Shown here: positions 1 through 10,287 of the stretch, piece by piece
Layout: each line of letters begins with the position of its first letter
Numbering within the stretch: position 1 is the first letter of the stretch
NCBI GenBank assembly: GCA_009663005.1
Contig: VIGQ01001426.1
Coordinates: 67,501 to 91,079 of the forward strand
Direction of reading: 5' to 3'
From: Actinidia chinensis
Taxonomy: Eukaryota; Streptophyta; Magnoliopsida; Ericales; Actinidiaceae
DNA: 23,579 nt
Translations under genes and position numbers: made by a program
The notes under the pieces: generated by a model
What the model saw: the letters and a program-made list of their open reading frames with translations, nothing else
Database searches by the model: none
What the model was told of the DNA's origin: nothing

Positions 1-900
1 TTTCATTGTGAAATGTGATAATTGGCATTTCGTGAGGTTATGTAATTGGAAAAATGCAAGCTATGTTCATTTTACATTTTACCGCCATTTGCATTGTTAA
101 AATGCAATCCATAAAAATAAAAATGAGATTTTTTCCAAATTCTCATATAAATATTTGGCGTTTCTTTCTCATCTCATTCTTAGTGAAAAACCCAGACGTG
201 TCATGGCTCTCAAGTCTCTCTCATTCTGGCACAAACTAACTCCCATGCCTCCTTCATTTTCCTCATTCCACCTTTGTTCCCCACCCCCACTCAACCCCAA
301 AAAGTAGTAAAAGATAAAAGTTTTTCAAAAAATTTTTGAAATGAGATCACATTTTGATGTTTTTAACAAAACTTGATGTTTGGGTTTTTAACAAAAACTC
401 CCTCTGTCCTATGTGTCAGGCTCATTCATATGTATAGTGTGACATATTTGATTGGTTTCAGTTTTCAACATTCGGTTGTAACCTTTACAAAATTCACAAA
501 GCAACCACTCCGATGCATTATTTTTTTATATTTTTTATTGAGTTTACCCTCTTCATTCAATCATAGAATCACAAAAATTCAACAATCCAATAAGTGATGA
601 TTTACAAAGTGATGATTTCCTCTCAACTATCTTATATTACAATGAACAGAGTGATGATTTAGTACATTAGAAGCACGAAAAAGGGAAGAGCACAGTCATT
701 GCCCTGTGAAGGTTTGACCTGGGAACTCGATCCTACAAGGCCCCCGGTTTCGGATCTTTATCAGGTCCTCTTCATGATTTTTATTGTAGTTGTATTGATT
801 GGGTAGGGTTTATTTTCAAATGTTTATGCTATAATTATTGTAGATATTAGGGGATGGAGTTATAAACTTGAAATCAATATATTCTGTATTTTAAATTCTT
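1..900. other. AT-rich intergenic DNA, no gene recognised
   Basis: Short chance ORFs of 60-75 codons occur on the plus strand, but none shows a domain, a credible composition or splice borders. Two local structures are visible. One is a 9-bp perfect inverted repeat with a single-base centre (323-341, arms TTTCAAAAA and TTTTTGAAA). The other is three copies of AGTGATGATTT at 593-603, 608-618 and 650-660. Nothing else stands out. Confidence 0.5.
593..660 (+). repeat. Three copies of an 11-bp direct repeat (AGTGATGATTT)
   Basis: The exact 11-mer AGTGATGATTT occurs at 593-603, 608-618 and 650-660. The first two copies are only 4 bp apart and the third is 31 bp further on. This looks like local slippage or duplication; no function is implied. 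Confidence 0.7.
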
Positions 901-2000
901 GACTTCAATCTACCGATCGTGATGTGTAGGTAGAAAAAAATGTAAAACTTCATCATTACAATGATTTATATTTCTCATAAAAGCCTCCTTTTCATTTAAA
1001 TAGACAATGGTCCAGTAGTATTTCATGAAGTGACTGTTTTCTTTTTTTTTTTTCATTGTCCTTTTGAACACATTGTCGCTATGTATCCCCTGGCGCAAAT
1101 CTTTTTTTTACTTTAACCAGTTTTAAGTTTTTTGGCCTTCATTGTAATTTTAAATCATAATTAGTCAGTGATTCGAAGTGAGGCCAAGAAAGGCCATCAA
1201 CACTGTGCAAAATCAAAACTCGAGCACCATAATAATCATGGAAACTAGCAAAGCTTCTTAATTTGCCTTACAATCAATACTTGGCTCAAATAATTCTTGG
1301 CCATTTAAATTTATTTTTGCTTAGTGCCCGTGGGCAACGGGTCATTTCCTAGCTATAAATATTGGATTTCGTGAACGCCCCCAAAATTAGGCTATTTTGG
1401 GGATGAGGTGCAAACACGGGCCTATTTGGCTCTGCTCAGGGCCGACACTACAACCTAGGTGGCTAGGTTCATCGAACTACGAAAAACTTAGAAAAATGTG
1501 GACTACTTGGAACGGTTATCTAAAGATAGATGGGTGTTTTAAGTTCGAATTCTATCCCATTCGAATTAGATCAATTAAAAATCCACCAACTTGCCACGTC
1601 CTAGTCCCATGGGCCAACCCGTCCAATTGGTTTCCAGTCACACGGGATGGACATTGGGCCTGTTTGGACTACAATGGTCTGGGCGTGCTATTTTAGACTT
1701 AAGAAGTTTTTATGGCTTAAAAAGTTTTAGATTTTGTTTTAATTGTATTTTCAATAGAACGGACTTAAAAACATTGGTGGGCAAAAACAATTTAAATTTA
1801 AAAAAGGTTTTGGACTACAAAAATTTGGATTAGAAAGGTTTTTGGGCTTAACAATTAGACTTAAAAAAACCAATTTTGAATGCTAAATATTTGGCTGAAT
1901 AAAATACAACACATGTAACTAAATAACTTGGACTTTAAATTAAAATTTACAAACACACATATAAACTAAAGAAACTCTAAAAAACATTTGAACTCTTTTG
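901..2000. other. Intergenic DNA with a GC-richer patch at about 1320-1700
   Basis: This stretch is mostly AT-rich. The patch around 1320-1700 is richer in G+C and holds a small stem, CCCGT-GGGCA-ACGGG, at 1327-1341. It also holds two related motifs, GGGCCTATTTGG near 1419 and GGGCCTGTTTGG near 1657. The second motif resembles termini of short plant DNA transposons as I recall them, but I found no inverted partner. A 99-codon open frame at 1397-1696 has no recognisable content. From 1700 on the text is a monotonous run of TTAAAAAGTTTT-like words. Confidence 0.4.
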
Positions 2001-3440
2001 AAAATACATTAATTCCATAAAATCCGCATTTTATCCTAAAAAATAAACGAAGAAGCTTGAATCTTAAAGCACAAATCCGAGCAATTTATTCGTAAAATTC
2101 ATTCTTTTAAATTCTTTTGTTATCGGCACGGCATCCAAATGATGGATCTAAATATTCTGACTGAACTAATAATTAGGATATCGATAATGTAACTTTACCA
2201 ATATGGTGAAAGTACAGCGTACGAATCAAAGATTTTGTTACTATATGAGGTGCGTTTAATATTTCTTGCGTCGTCAAACTGGGAGTGGGGCGCTATGTTA
2301 AACACTCTTGAACTCAACACTCAATAATATTTGTAGTTCTACTAGTATCTATCCGTGCCCACGACCATACGCAAAAATAATAACAACAAAACCTCTTAAA
2401 TATCAATTTTTTGAACATCAGACTTTCGTGTTAACATTGAACGCAGATTATCTCATCATAATACAATTGGGGAGAGTGTGGATTATGGTATTGCGTCCGA
2501 TCTATCACACTGTCAATTATCAAATGGAAATATATCAGGAAGAACACCCTTAAAAAAAATCTCATTACAAACACAAAAATAGAGATTGAAAAATCCCAAA
2601 TCAGTGAGGAAACTATTTTTGAGTCCCATAACACAGAACGTTTACATTGATGAAATGATTTTACAAATAAAAGTCTTCAACAAATATTGAATGTTGTTTT
2701 CTTCGAAAGTCTTCAACACTTTTCAATCGTGAATTTTCACATAACATTCAGTAAATCTGTATCATATGTATGTATTTGTACATTTAAACAAATGCCTGAC
2801 AATTAGTAGAAGCAAACGAGGTGCAGACGATTTAATCAAATTAAATATATTAGTAAAAAAAAGATTATAAAAAAATGTGAGAATCAACTAACATATATCC
2901 CTCCCAACGATGGAGACAATTGTATTATCCTTGTCATTTTTATGTATGCTCATCCTAATCTTAAAAAAAAATTGGTACAGTTAAATTGAACATATTATAA
3001 ATAGTTTGCACAACAACAAACGAACAAATATGTTGCACTACACCTTTTGTGGAGATTTTCATTGGCATGAAAAAAACTAGAACAAAACCTTCTGGATAAA
3101 AATTTTTAAAAATGTTTGTTGGGGAATTCATTATTTCGGGAGAGGCATGCTACGATGGAAGGTTGTGCATTTAAAATGTATATTTTCAATTTTAAGATTT
3201 AGCTCAGGTGGTGCCTGGGCTCAAATTTTATTTGTGTAGTCATGGTCCATTACAACCCATAATCTCTTATTAATGGATCCAACCAATTTAGTAGAGTTGG
3301 ATCCACATTATACTACATTGATATTGCCATTACTGATACCCCATTAGGGTTAATTTTTGCTACAACCTGCATTTTTAATGAAGATGATAAATCAAGACTT
3401 ATTACGCTCTATGTGATTTTTTGTATTTTCTTGTGCTTCT
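2001..3440. other. AT-rich intergenic DNA, nothing recognised
   Basis: No coding domain, no LTR pair and no clear inverted termini were found by reading both strands. The opposed 81- and 67-codon frames at 2308-2634 overlap each other and look like chance. A tRNA-like A-box word (TAGCTCAGGTGG, about 3200) is present but lacks a properly spaced B box. Confidence 0.5.
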
Positions 3441-4080
3441 ATATAATAAGGGTAAATTAACTAACTACCCTCAACTCTTGACTTATTGTGAGTGGCCCTC
3501 CCTTATGTTTAAACTCAGATACCACAATTCCCAATAAACATAATGGACTTGTGAGAACTTAGAGCAAACTATTATCCCCGAGTTATGTCAGAAGGGGTGG
3601 GGGGATGGGACATTTTTGTCAAATTGCCCAATTTGTCCTCTCCTCTCTCTCTGAGCCCAGCAGCAGCCCATTTTTGTTCAATTTTTTTTTTGTTATTTTT
3701 TTTCATAATTTTTTTATCAAATTTTTTATTTATTATAATTTATTTTTTTCTTTATTAGTTTTATTTCTTTGGGATAAATATTTTGTATTATATGAGTTCT
3801 TAATTGTGGTTAATTTTTATAATTTATAAAAACAATTGATAAATATTTTATAATTTTGTTTACTTGACATTCTAAATTTTGATATTAATTTTTTAACACA
3901 TAAGAATTTATTTATTAATGTTTTTGTAATAACATCCTCTTCTTCTGATTTTGTTAAAATGTTAAATAATTAAATTTGTATTAGTATTATGTCACAAAAA
4001 AACACATTAAAAAATAATAACTTTGCAGCATATCATACAGTAGAAATTCAAAATTACAGAAGAACATAATTCTATCAATC
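3441..4080. other. Dispersed-repeat-like segment followed by a T/A-rich tract
   Basis: Positions 3450-3660 carry phrases typical of plant dispersed repeats: short clauses such as AACTACCCTCAACTC and CAAATTGCCCAATTTG, ending in a CT-rich TCCTCTCCTCTCTCTCTGAG. From about 3680 to 4020 the sequence is almost pure A and T with long T runs. The 74-codon frame at 3605-3829 is a translation of those T runs (phenylalanine-rich) and is not treated as a gene. Confidence 0.4.
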
Positions 4081-4084
4081 TCCC

Positions 4085-5800
4085 CTCCAAACTCTCCTCC
4101 GGTGGGCATCGGTTATACCACCCATTATCTATTTTGACCCCCATAATTTTTCGTACTAATAACTATCAACCCATCCCCTACTTCGATTGATAAATTTTTG
4201 CCACATAATGGGGGGGAGTATAGAGTAATCGAGGGCCTAGAAACTTGGACGAAGTTAAGTTACTTGTCTGATACGAGCAATAGCTATTTCTCCGCGATCC
4301 TTGGACCGGTACTGGGTGAGATCTATCAACAGCAGCAATGGGATAGTAAAACAACCTGAATGAATGTGTCAAACGTGTGTAGTATAAGGTTGTACTTTGA
4401 TGCGATTGACAAACGCCATGCCATAGAGTCATCCAATATGCCTGTGGTGCCATAGGTAGCAAACCAAGCAAGTGAATGTAAAAAAGAGTGTTTGCATATT
4501 GTATCCGTGATAAAGCCCATTGTATAATTCCCTATTTATTTTGAATCTCTTCATAGGTCCATCGTCACTGGGTAACCCAATTGGGTCTCGCCATACCCTA
4601 CTTGAGCAAGCTATCGCCCGGAATCCACAATGACCATAACTTGGACTGTCACAATTAACAATAATGAAATCTTAAGAAGCCTCGGGGTAATTCCTGAATG
4701 AACGGGGGGATCGAATATGGGGTTGATTTTTATTGAACTCGCGAGGTTGTAGCCGGTTAAAGTGCTGGTATATTGGAGTTGAGTTAGTGCCCCCTGACGC
4801 TCTTGAAGTATATGACTCTACAATTTAGAAGGTATGCGGCGTCTACTTTGCTCATTTCTGCCTGACCGATCGACACTTGTGTTTCGTGTCTGTTATACGT
4901 GCGGGGATTGAACTGTACTATGAGAGGATATGTATATCTACAATCTATTTATCATTATTATCTCGCGTAGATGGATCATCCCTGTAACAATTCAAAAAAC
5001 CTCAGATGTCCTGTCAGATCGTGGGGTTCATTCATTCGTAGAGCGCATGCATACATAACCTAGTCCAGTGAGAGTAATATCCCTCAGCGGAATTAGAATA
5101 CAAAAAGAACGGTAATGGACCAAGTCATGCATGCATGCAGTCATGCGTTACTGTGATTGTACCAGGTGCATATACGACAATGAAGGGGGAGACCTGTATG
5201 AGCGTTATTACAACTGTTGATGGACAACCCAGTTCTCTAACGAAATTAGAAACATTACATCACTGAAAATATAGTTAGTTCCTTTGTTTTTTTATGGCGT
5301 GGCATGTTGAGAGACTCTCGAATGAATTCTGAATTTTGGAGAATGAATTCTCAACATCTTGTGAATTTTCGTCGAGGAGGTATCTGCGATGTAAATGGTT
5401 TTCCCCTAGATACAACTTCAGTCGGGCATGTACAGACTCCGCCCTGTAGGACACAAAATATAAAACTATGTTTAAGTAAGGAAGAGTTACAAAAAATAAT
5501 TGCCCCCCCCAATGAAAAATTTACTAATTTGAGTAGTACTGAGTACCTTTGACTTGTATTGTTCCCAAGTGCATGCAACGTATTTAACCACACAGTACAA
5601 ATACGCTCTTTGTACGGCACGTTTCGTAACCATGTTTCCAAAAGGTTTTTGTGCACGCTTCGAGGATTTGATCTCTACAAGGGTATTATGTATAGATAGT
5701 TGAATGGTCTTTCATTGTTTTGAAGTCAGGTACGGAAGTCTAATCTGTATAGAAACGCGTAGGCCTTCGGGATACGACCCCGTTGGACAAATGGGTAGTG
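4085..5800. other. GC-richer island with unidentified open frames; possible organelle-derived insert or dead gene
   Basis: By eye, this stretch has clearly more G+C than the DNA on either side and contains homopolymer runs of G and C (seven G at 4210-4216, six G at 4704-4709, eight C at 5503-5510). Small frames occur on both strands. The minus-strand one at 4326-4520 includes LAWFATYGTTGILDDSMAWR, and the one at 5351-5656 includes LLETWLRNVPYKERICTVWL. They look more protein-like than the neighbouring chance ORFs, but I recognise no family. G and C homopolymers and moderate G+C fit plant mitochondrial DNA, so a nuclear mitochondrial insert is one option; a decayed gene is another. I identified no specific organelle gene. 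Confidence 0.3.
5305..5356. repeat. Compact hairpin with internal direct repeats
   Basis: Arms TGTTGAGA (5305-5312) and TCTCAACA (5349-5356) are perfect complements. Inside them GAATGAATTCT occurs twice (5320-5330 and 5341-5351), and GAGAGTCTCTC-like text beside the left arm (GAGACTCTC) is itself nearly palindromic. Nothing links this to a known element. Confidence 0.6.
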
Positions 5801-5881
5801 TATTTTTCCGTATAGATCTATTCACCAACAAAACAAAAAGAAAACAAGGTCTCAATCTATAATGTAGTTAATTTTAATGAA

Positions 5882-5995
5882 ATGTACCCCAAAATTCTTT
5901 GTTCGTTATTAGATCTGAATATTACACTTAAAGATAGTGATCGCACGAAACAACAATTAGAGATTCAGAAGAGTAAGCAATTGCAAGAGAAATGA
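5882..5995 (+). other. Small 37-codon open frame, doubtful
   Basis: An ATG at 5882 opens 37 codons ending at a TGA. The second half (DSDRTKQQLEIQKSKQLQEK) is charged and glutamine-rich, like a short coiled coil. There is no recognisable start context, family or partner exon. It is listed only because its composition is unusual for chance AT-rich DNA. Confidence 0.12.
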
Positions 5996-6121
5996 TAGGT
6001 TTGTTGCATGCTTTCCATCATTCCATGGTCAGGATGATTGATCTGTCAGTGGACTGTATTTCGCTAATACTCTCCGGAATTAGAATTTCAAATTTTTGAA
6101 CTTTTGGGTTCATTTAAGACA

Positions 6122-6379
6122 TCAATCTGCTGTAAGAGGTACATGAAACCTGAGCTCTGCTATTTTGTGCAAGAGTCTTGGGAGTTGTGTTGTTTCGTCA
6201 ATTAATGCGTTCGTATGTCTTGCTAGAGTTAATGATTTTAAGAGTTTCATAGATGCCATGATTTGGTATTGTGAGTTCTCATTAGCGTATGACACAAGGT
6301 CTGTTAAATGTTTCACAATCAGTTTCAGAGCTTGCCAGGCCAGTACGGTATGGATTTTCCTTATCATGTAACTCCACAA
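6122..6379 (-). pseudogene. Unidentified exon-like open frame
   Basis: The 85-codon frame contains QALKLIVKHLTDLVSYANEN and then a leucine- and lysine-rich stretch suggesting amphipathic helices. Its composition is more like a real soluble protein than neighbouring chance ORFs. Near its end, CTCAG/GTTTCATG reads as a plausible splice donor. I see no convincing acceptor upstream and no continuation of the protein on either side. It may be an orphan exon, a relic of a gene decayed with 4085-5800, or chance. No function is assigned. Confidence 0.25.
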
Positions 6380-6599
6380 TTTTGTACCTTTTGCTATTGT
6401 TTTCAGTATTTTTCATGTTCCGAGTCCCTCACCACATAGTTGGCGTGAACTATGCATCGACACAAAAACAAGAACGTCAATGGGGAAGACTGGACTGTCT
6501 CCTTTGCTATGATCTTGACTTTCTGTTAAGTGATTATGACTTTGATATGTTGTATTAAACTTGATGCCAAACGTAAAATACTGTAGCAATGCATTAACC

Positions 6600-7306
6600 C
6601 ATAAATAATAACTTACCGGTAATTTTTAGATCAATGTATTCATGGATGCAATTGTATAATTACCACTTCAATGTGTACAAATTTTAAGCCGATAGTGCCC
6701 AGATTTAATGTTTTACATGTGTCTTCTGGAAGCTCAAGGATTTTCCCTGATGAACAATAACCTCTGGAAATATTAGTACATTAGTGATGTGAGATGTGGG
6801 ACTCAACCAGGCTAAGTGACGTGAAAAACTAATGCAAAATTGTCTTGTGCTTAAATTCTATGTACCTTTGTATGTATTACTTAAAAGGATACCTTTTACT
6901 TGGCGATTCAAATTCAAGCTAACTCACTCTGTCTAAATTTTTTTCAGGTAAATGCAGCCCACAAGTACAAAACCCTAACATGAGCATGTTAACAGGATAG
7001 TTGTGGTGCTGGTAGGCGAAAGTATAAGTTAATACATGCCATTCTTTGGCCTTTTTGCTGAGTGACATTCTTTGCTGAGTTTGATGTCAACTTTGTTGGG
7101 AAGCTGAACAAATATTGATCTGCACATTATCCAATGTGTAGGCGCCAAAAGCTCCAAAATTTAAGCTTTACACCAGTAACACTGTGGACTTGCATCTCAC
7201 GTTTCTTGTATGGATAGATGAAGAGTTTGCAGCGACTGAATCAAGTGAGTCTCTGACTCTTCTCTAACTGTGTATTAGCTTATAGTGATGCGAAATGTAA
7301 TGTAAA
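6600..7306. other. Intergenic DNA left of an old LTR element
   Basis: There is no ORF of note. A pyrimidine-rich acceptor-like stretch (CTAAATTTTTTTCAG) ends near 6949, but the sequence after it does not stay open in a convincing frame. Nothing else was recognised. Confidence 0.4.
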
Positions 7307-7725
7307 TGCATTAAATATTTATAATTAGTTTTCTGGTAGTAATTAGGATTTAGTTTTCTTTTTAATTAGGATTTTATTAGATTAGTAGTATTTTATTTGG
7401 TAGTCTAGTTGATTTTAGAATTTTAGCTTAGGTTTAGAATTCTAGTTTCTTTTTTAATTAGGAGGTCTCTGATAAAATAAGCATGTATGTTTGTAACGGC
7501 AATTATGCTTATGATTAATGAAGAAAAAAAATATTAGTTTTCTTTCTCATCATCTTTCGATTTTGGCGGAAGCCAACACTTCTCCTTTCCTTCTTCTTTG
7601 ATTTTTAGCGGAAGACAAACTTCTTCTCCCTTTCGACAATTCTTGTTTGAGTTATCTATTTTTTTACTTGTTATTGTTGATATTGATTGATGGTAGGGCT
7701 TAAATGTTATTGTTTTGTCCTGACA
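7307..7725 (+). repeat. Left LTR of the old element
   Basis: It aligns along its length with 9784-10225. Shared blocks include TAATTAGGATTTTATTAGAT / TAATTAAGATTTTATGAGAT, TTTCTTTTTTAATTAGGAG, and the paired words GATTTTGGCGGAAG and GATTTTTAGCGGAAGAC, each followed by ACTTCTCC-like text. The last feature is a short internal duplication present in both LTRs. The end is placed at TGACA, just before the primer site. Confidence 0.7.
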
Positions 7726-7732
7726 TCAAATT

Positions 7733-7744
7733 TGGTATCAAAGT
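7733..7744 (+). promoter_or_regulatory. Primer binding site, initiator-Met tRNA type
   Basis: TGGTATCAAAGT matches 10 of 12 bases of TGGTATCAGAGC, the usual complement of the 3' end of plant initiator methionine tRNA in LTR retrotransposons. It lies about 7 bp after the left LTR, where reverse transcription would start. Confidence 0.75.
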
Positions 7745-8980
7745 CGAATCCTGTTTTCGAAAAACCATTAACAGCCACACCAAGCAAAAATCTATTTTCA
7801 ACATCACCATTCCGCTACCAACAGCCCCTGGGGACAGCGTTTGGTTCCAAGAGAACCACATCGAACTCCGACACGACCACGATTTGGGACCTTAATTGAA
7901 TTCGATTGGTTCAAATCGACATTTCAAGCATATCGGGTACAAAACTCTTCAAAAGTGATCCCCCAAATTTATTTATATAAGGACAACGTGTTCGCAGCTT
8001 GGACGATAACGAAGCTACGGAAGCAAACCACGAAGGACAACCGACATTCACGTGCACATCACGTGTCCCTGTCTCTACGCGCTGAGGATCTACGCCATCC
8101 ACTTGCCGTTTGTGGAAAGGACGGACGAGTGGTCTCTCACTTGCCAATGTGCCCGCGCACCCCATTCGTATGCGTCATTGCCACGTAATAAACGAATATT
8201 TCATAGGATATGTAATTCTGATAAATTACACTTTCAACTTCATAATAGTTTTTATTAGTCAGGTGCTTGGTTCTTCAAATAATTACCCAAAACTAGGATG
8301 GATTTTGCCCCAGTTTCTTCATGATCATTACCAAAGGCGGATGGATCTAGTCCCCATTTTCTGAAAAAAATCGATACCAAAGCTCTTGCCCAGTGAAGCA
8401 GTGTATCAGGGGTTCAACACATAATTCAAGGAGCATTGTGTCTTATTGAAGGTGTTGAAGTCCGCATGTAACTCTTCAAGTTTTTAAAGACAATCAGTTT
8501 CATACAACTACGCTGAAAGAATCTATTCAGACTCAATTATTAACTCATTTAATTTTTTTATCATTTGCTCAAGAATTTCAACAAATGATCCTTTTCTTTT
8601 GCGCCCATCTTCAGTGTCAAATTTTTCTGCGCCTACCTGGCTTTAGCTATTACCTTAGGAATGAGGAATATATTTATTACTCCAGCTTTCGTCATCTCAA
8701 TCGAATCAGTAATGGGGTGGTCATCGTTGAGCCTCTTGCTCTGCCCGATTAATTTCATTTCGCAAACTAACTGTTCTAAATTGACCAACTTGTAGCCACT
8801 CAAATAAGTGGTCCATCTCATTGCACCCAATCAATGAAGGCTTCGAATCAGGGCGGCCATTAAAGATAGGAGGCTCATCCGGATATTTGCCATTGGAACT
8901 CAGGACTCAATTATAAAAATTTTGAGACCAAACTTACGTTCTAAAATTTTAATGATTAATTAAAATTTTTAAAATTTTTA
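7745..8980 (+). other. Interior of the old LTR element, no identifiable coding domain
   Basis: Overlapping frames at 7687-8364 (up to 115 codons) occupy the position of gag, right after the primer site. None shows a gag helix pattern, a CCHC knuckle or any pol motif that I recognise. The patch at about 7840-8170 is GC-richer than its surroundings, which gives it open frames on both strands. The rest is AT-rich. Confidence 0.45.
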
Positions 8981-8984
8981 TGCT

Positions 8985-9265
8985 GATCTGCAATTTCTAA
9001 AATTAAACTACTGATTTTGAAATTTCTCAAATTTTTTCCTATATCTGCAATTTCTCAAAACTTTAATAACTTATTTGTAATTTCTGAAATTCGGGGATCA
9101 AACGTAATTTAGAACATTTATGCGGCCAAATGGTATTTTTCAGCCGTTTAGGGACCAACATGTAATCTTTTCAAAAATTCAGGAACCACATAGTGAATTT
9201 TTTCAAAGTTAGGGATTAAAATGTAATTTTATGACGTACAAGGACGAAAATGTAATTTCAGCCAA
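8985..9265 (+). repeat. Degenerate minisatellite of about 30-bp units
   Basis: An AATTT-type core recurs at about 8992, 9021, 9049, 9079, 9106, 9134, 9164, 9195, 9225 and 9254, giving spacings of 27-31 bp. In the right half each core is preceded by an AGGGACCAAAATGTAA-like word (starts about 9093, 9122, 9151, 9182, 9212, 9242). The left half uses CTGCAATTTCT-like units. About ten units form one array inside the old LTR element. Confidence 0.75.
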
Positions 9266-9354
9266 CTTTAGGGCTTGAGTACAAGATTGCGAGATATTAA
9301 ATGAAGATGATGCAAGGTTGAAAAAGTAAAATAGGCAATCATATTCTAGACCTA

Positions 9355-9705
9355 TTGGCGTTGTCACAAATGCAATTCTTCTATTATATGGTTTTCAAAA
9401 CGGTGCTATTGTTTATAAAATGTGTTGCGAGACGAATTGCTCGAAGAGAGTTTGAAATCCTAAAAATGGCTGCAAGAAAAAAAGAGCTATGTCAATTGAA
9501 AAGGGTACCAAAAATGTCAGAATCAACTGACCTTTTAGTAAGGTGGAAAGCATCAATTTGCTTAGTATTGACAATTCTTTGCTTTTGCCTCATACTTGAT
9601 AGATCTTGTCAACAGTTTAACACCATATTTGGAGTCGTGTTGAAAAACGTTAAATTTCAGAACAAAATGAGGTTGTTCATGTACTCAAGTGCGTTGATTC
9701 GTTGA
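9355..9705 (+). other. 116-codon open frame in the interior of the old LTR element, unidentified
   Basis: The frame includes a basic stretch (VARRIARREFEILKMAARKKE) and a hydrophobic segment, SICLVLTILCFCLIL, that could span a membrane. I recognise no family. A lysine/arginine-rich frame in AT-rich TE interior may be chance. It lies upstream of the right LTR, where the end of pol would be expected. Confidence 0.2.
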
Positions 9706-9783
9706 CAAGAAGATGTAGCATTAAAGGACAAATTCAAGTTGAGTTCTTTTTTTCATTGGCGGAGAATGATGAGGAACGTAAAA

Positions 9784-10225
9784 TACCATTAATTATTTAT
9801 TAATTATTTATTTGAGTATTGTATAAGTCGTTCCTTTAGTAGAGGATTTTAATTTCCTGCTAATTAAGATTTTATGAGATTAAGTAGTATTATGTTGGTA
9901 GTTTAGTGGTTTAGAATTTAATAGGTTAGATCTAGGTTTCTTTTTAATTAGGAGAGTCTATTATAATACATATGTAATTTATTTTTTAAGGCCAGTTATG
10001 ATTTATCTTAGTGAGAAAACGTTAATTTTTTCTTCCTTTATTCTGATTTTGGCAGAAGACAAATTCTCCTTCACCATTAGTCTTTGATTCTGGCGGAAGC
10101 CACTTCTCCATCTCTTCTCAATCTTATTCAATTTATCCACTTTACTTGTTATTGTTCGATTATCTACTTTGTTATTATTGATATGAGTGATAATAGAAAC
10201 TTCAATTTTATTGTGTTGCTCACTT
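9784..10225 (+). repeat. Right LTR of the old element
   Basis: This is the partner of 7307-7725. It shares the TTTCTTTTTAATTAGGAG block, the doubled GATTTTGGCAGAAGAC / GATTCTGGCGGAAGCC words and the TACTTGTTATTGTT segment. A perfect 11-bp tandem duplication (ATTAATTATTT, 9788-9798 and 9799-9809) lies at its left edge. Divergence from the left LTR is high, with many indels, so the insertion is old. Confidence 0.7.
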
Positions 10226-10287
10226 AGATATTGTTATATTAATATAAACTAAAAAATGACGTCCAATTCAATATTATAGCCTAAGTA

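Larger units (their letters stand above)
7307..10225 (+). mobile_element. Old LTR retrotransposon, non-autonomous or internally deleted
   Basis: Two diverged direct repeats of roughly 420-440 bp bracket about 2.06 kb. The left repeat is followed by a good primer binding site, which sets the orientation as plus. No reverse transcriptase, integrase or RNase H motif was found in any frame of the interior, so the element could not move on its own. The initiator-Met type primer site is shared by Ty1/copia and many Ty3/gypsy elements, so the superfamily is open. Exact ends are uncertain because the outer 50 bp of both LTRs are very AT-rich, and no target duplication could be read. Confidence 0.7.

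Noticed and set aside
1397..1833. Overlapping 99- and 80-codon plus-strand frames
   Set aside because: They have no domain and no splice borders, and they overlap each other in different frames within what looks like intergenic repeat text.
1649..1900. Short DNA transposon with GGGCCTGTTTGG end
   Set aside because: No inverted copy of the end and no target duplication could be found.
3195..3225. tRNA-like A-box word (TAGCTCAGGTGG) suggesting a SINE
   Set aside because: The only B-box-like text (GGGCTCAAATT) follows within about 10 bases instead of the usual 30-40. No poly-A tail or target duplication was seen.
3605..3829. 74-codon phenylalanine-rich frame
   Set aside because: It is the translation of T-runs in an almost pure AT tract.
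5126..5140. CATGCATGCATGC run, an RY-type seed regulatory element
   Set aside because: The motif is short and there is no gene start nearby. A simple repeat is a sufficient explanation.
8985..9265. CRISPR-like array, because of a period near 30 bp
   Set aside because: Units are imperfect head-to-tail copies with no distinct conserved repeats and variable spacers, in plant DNA and inside an LTR element.
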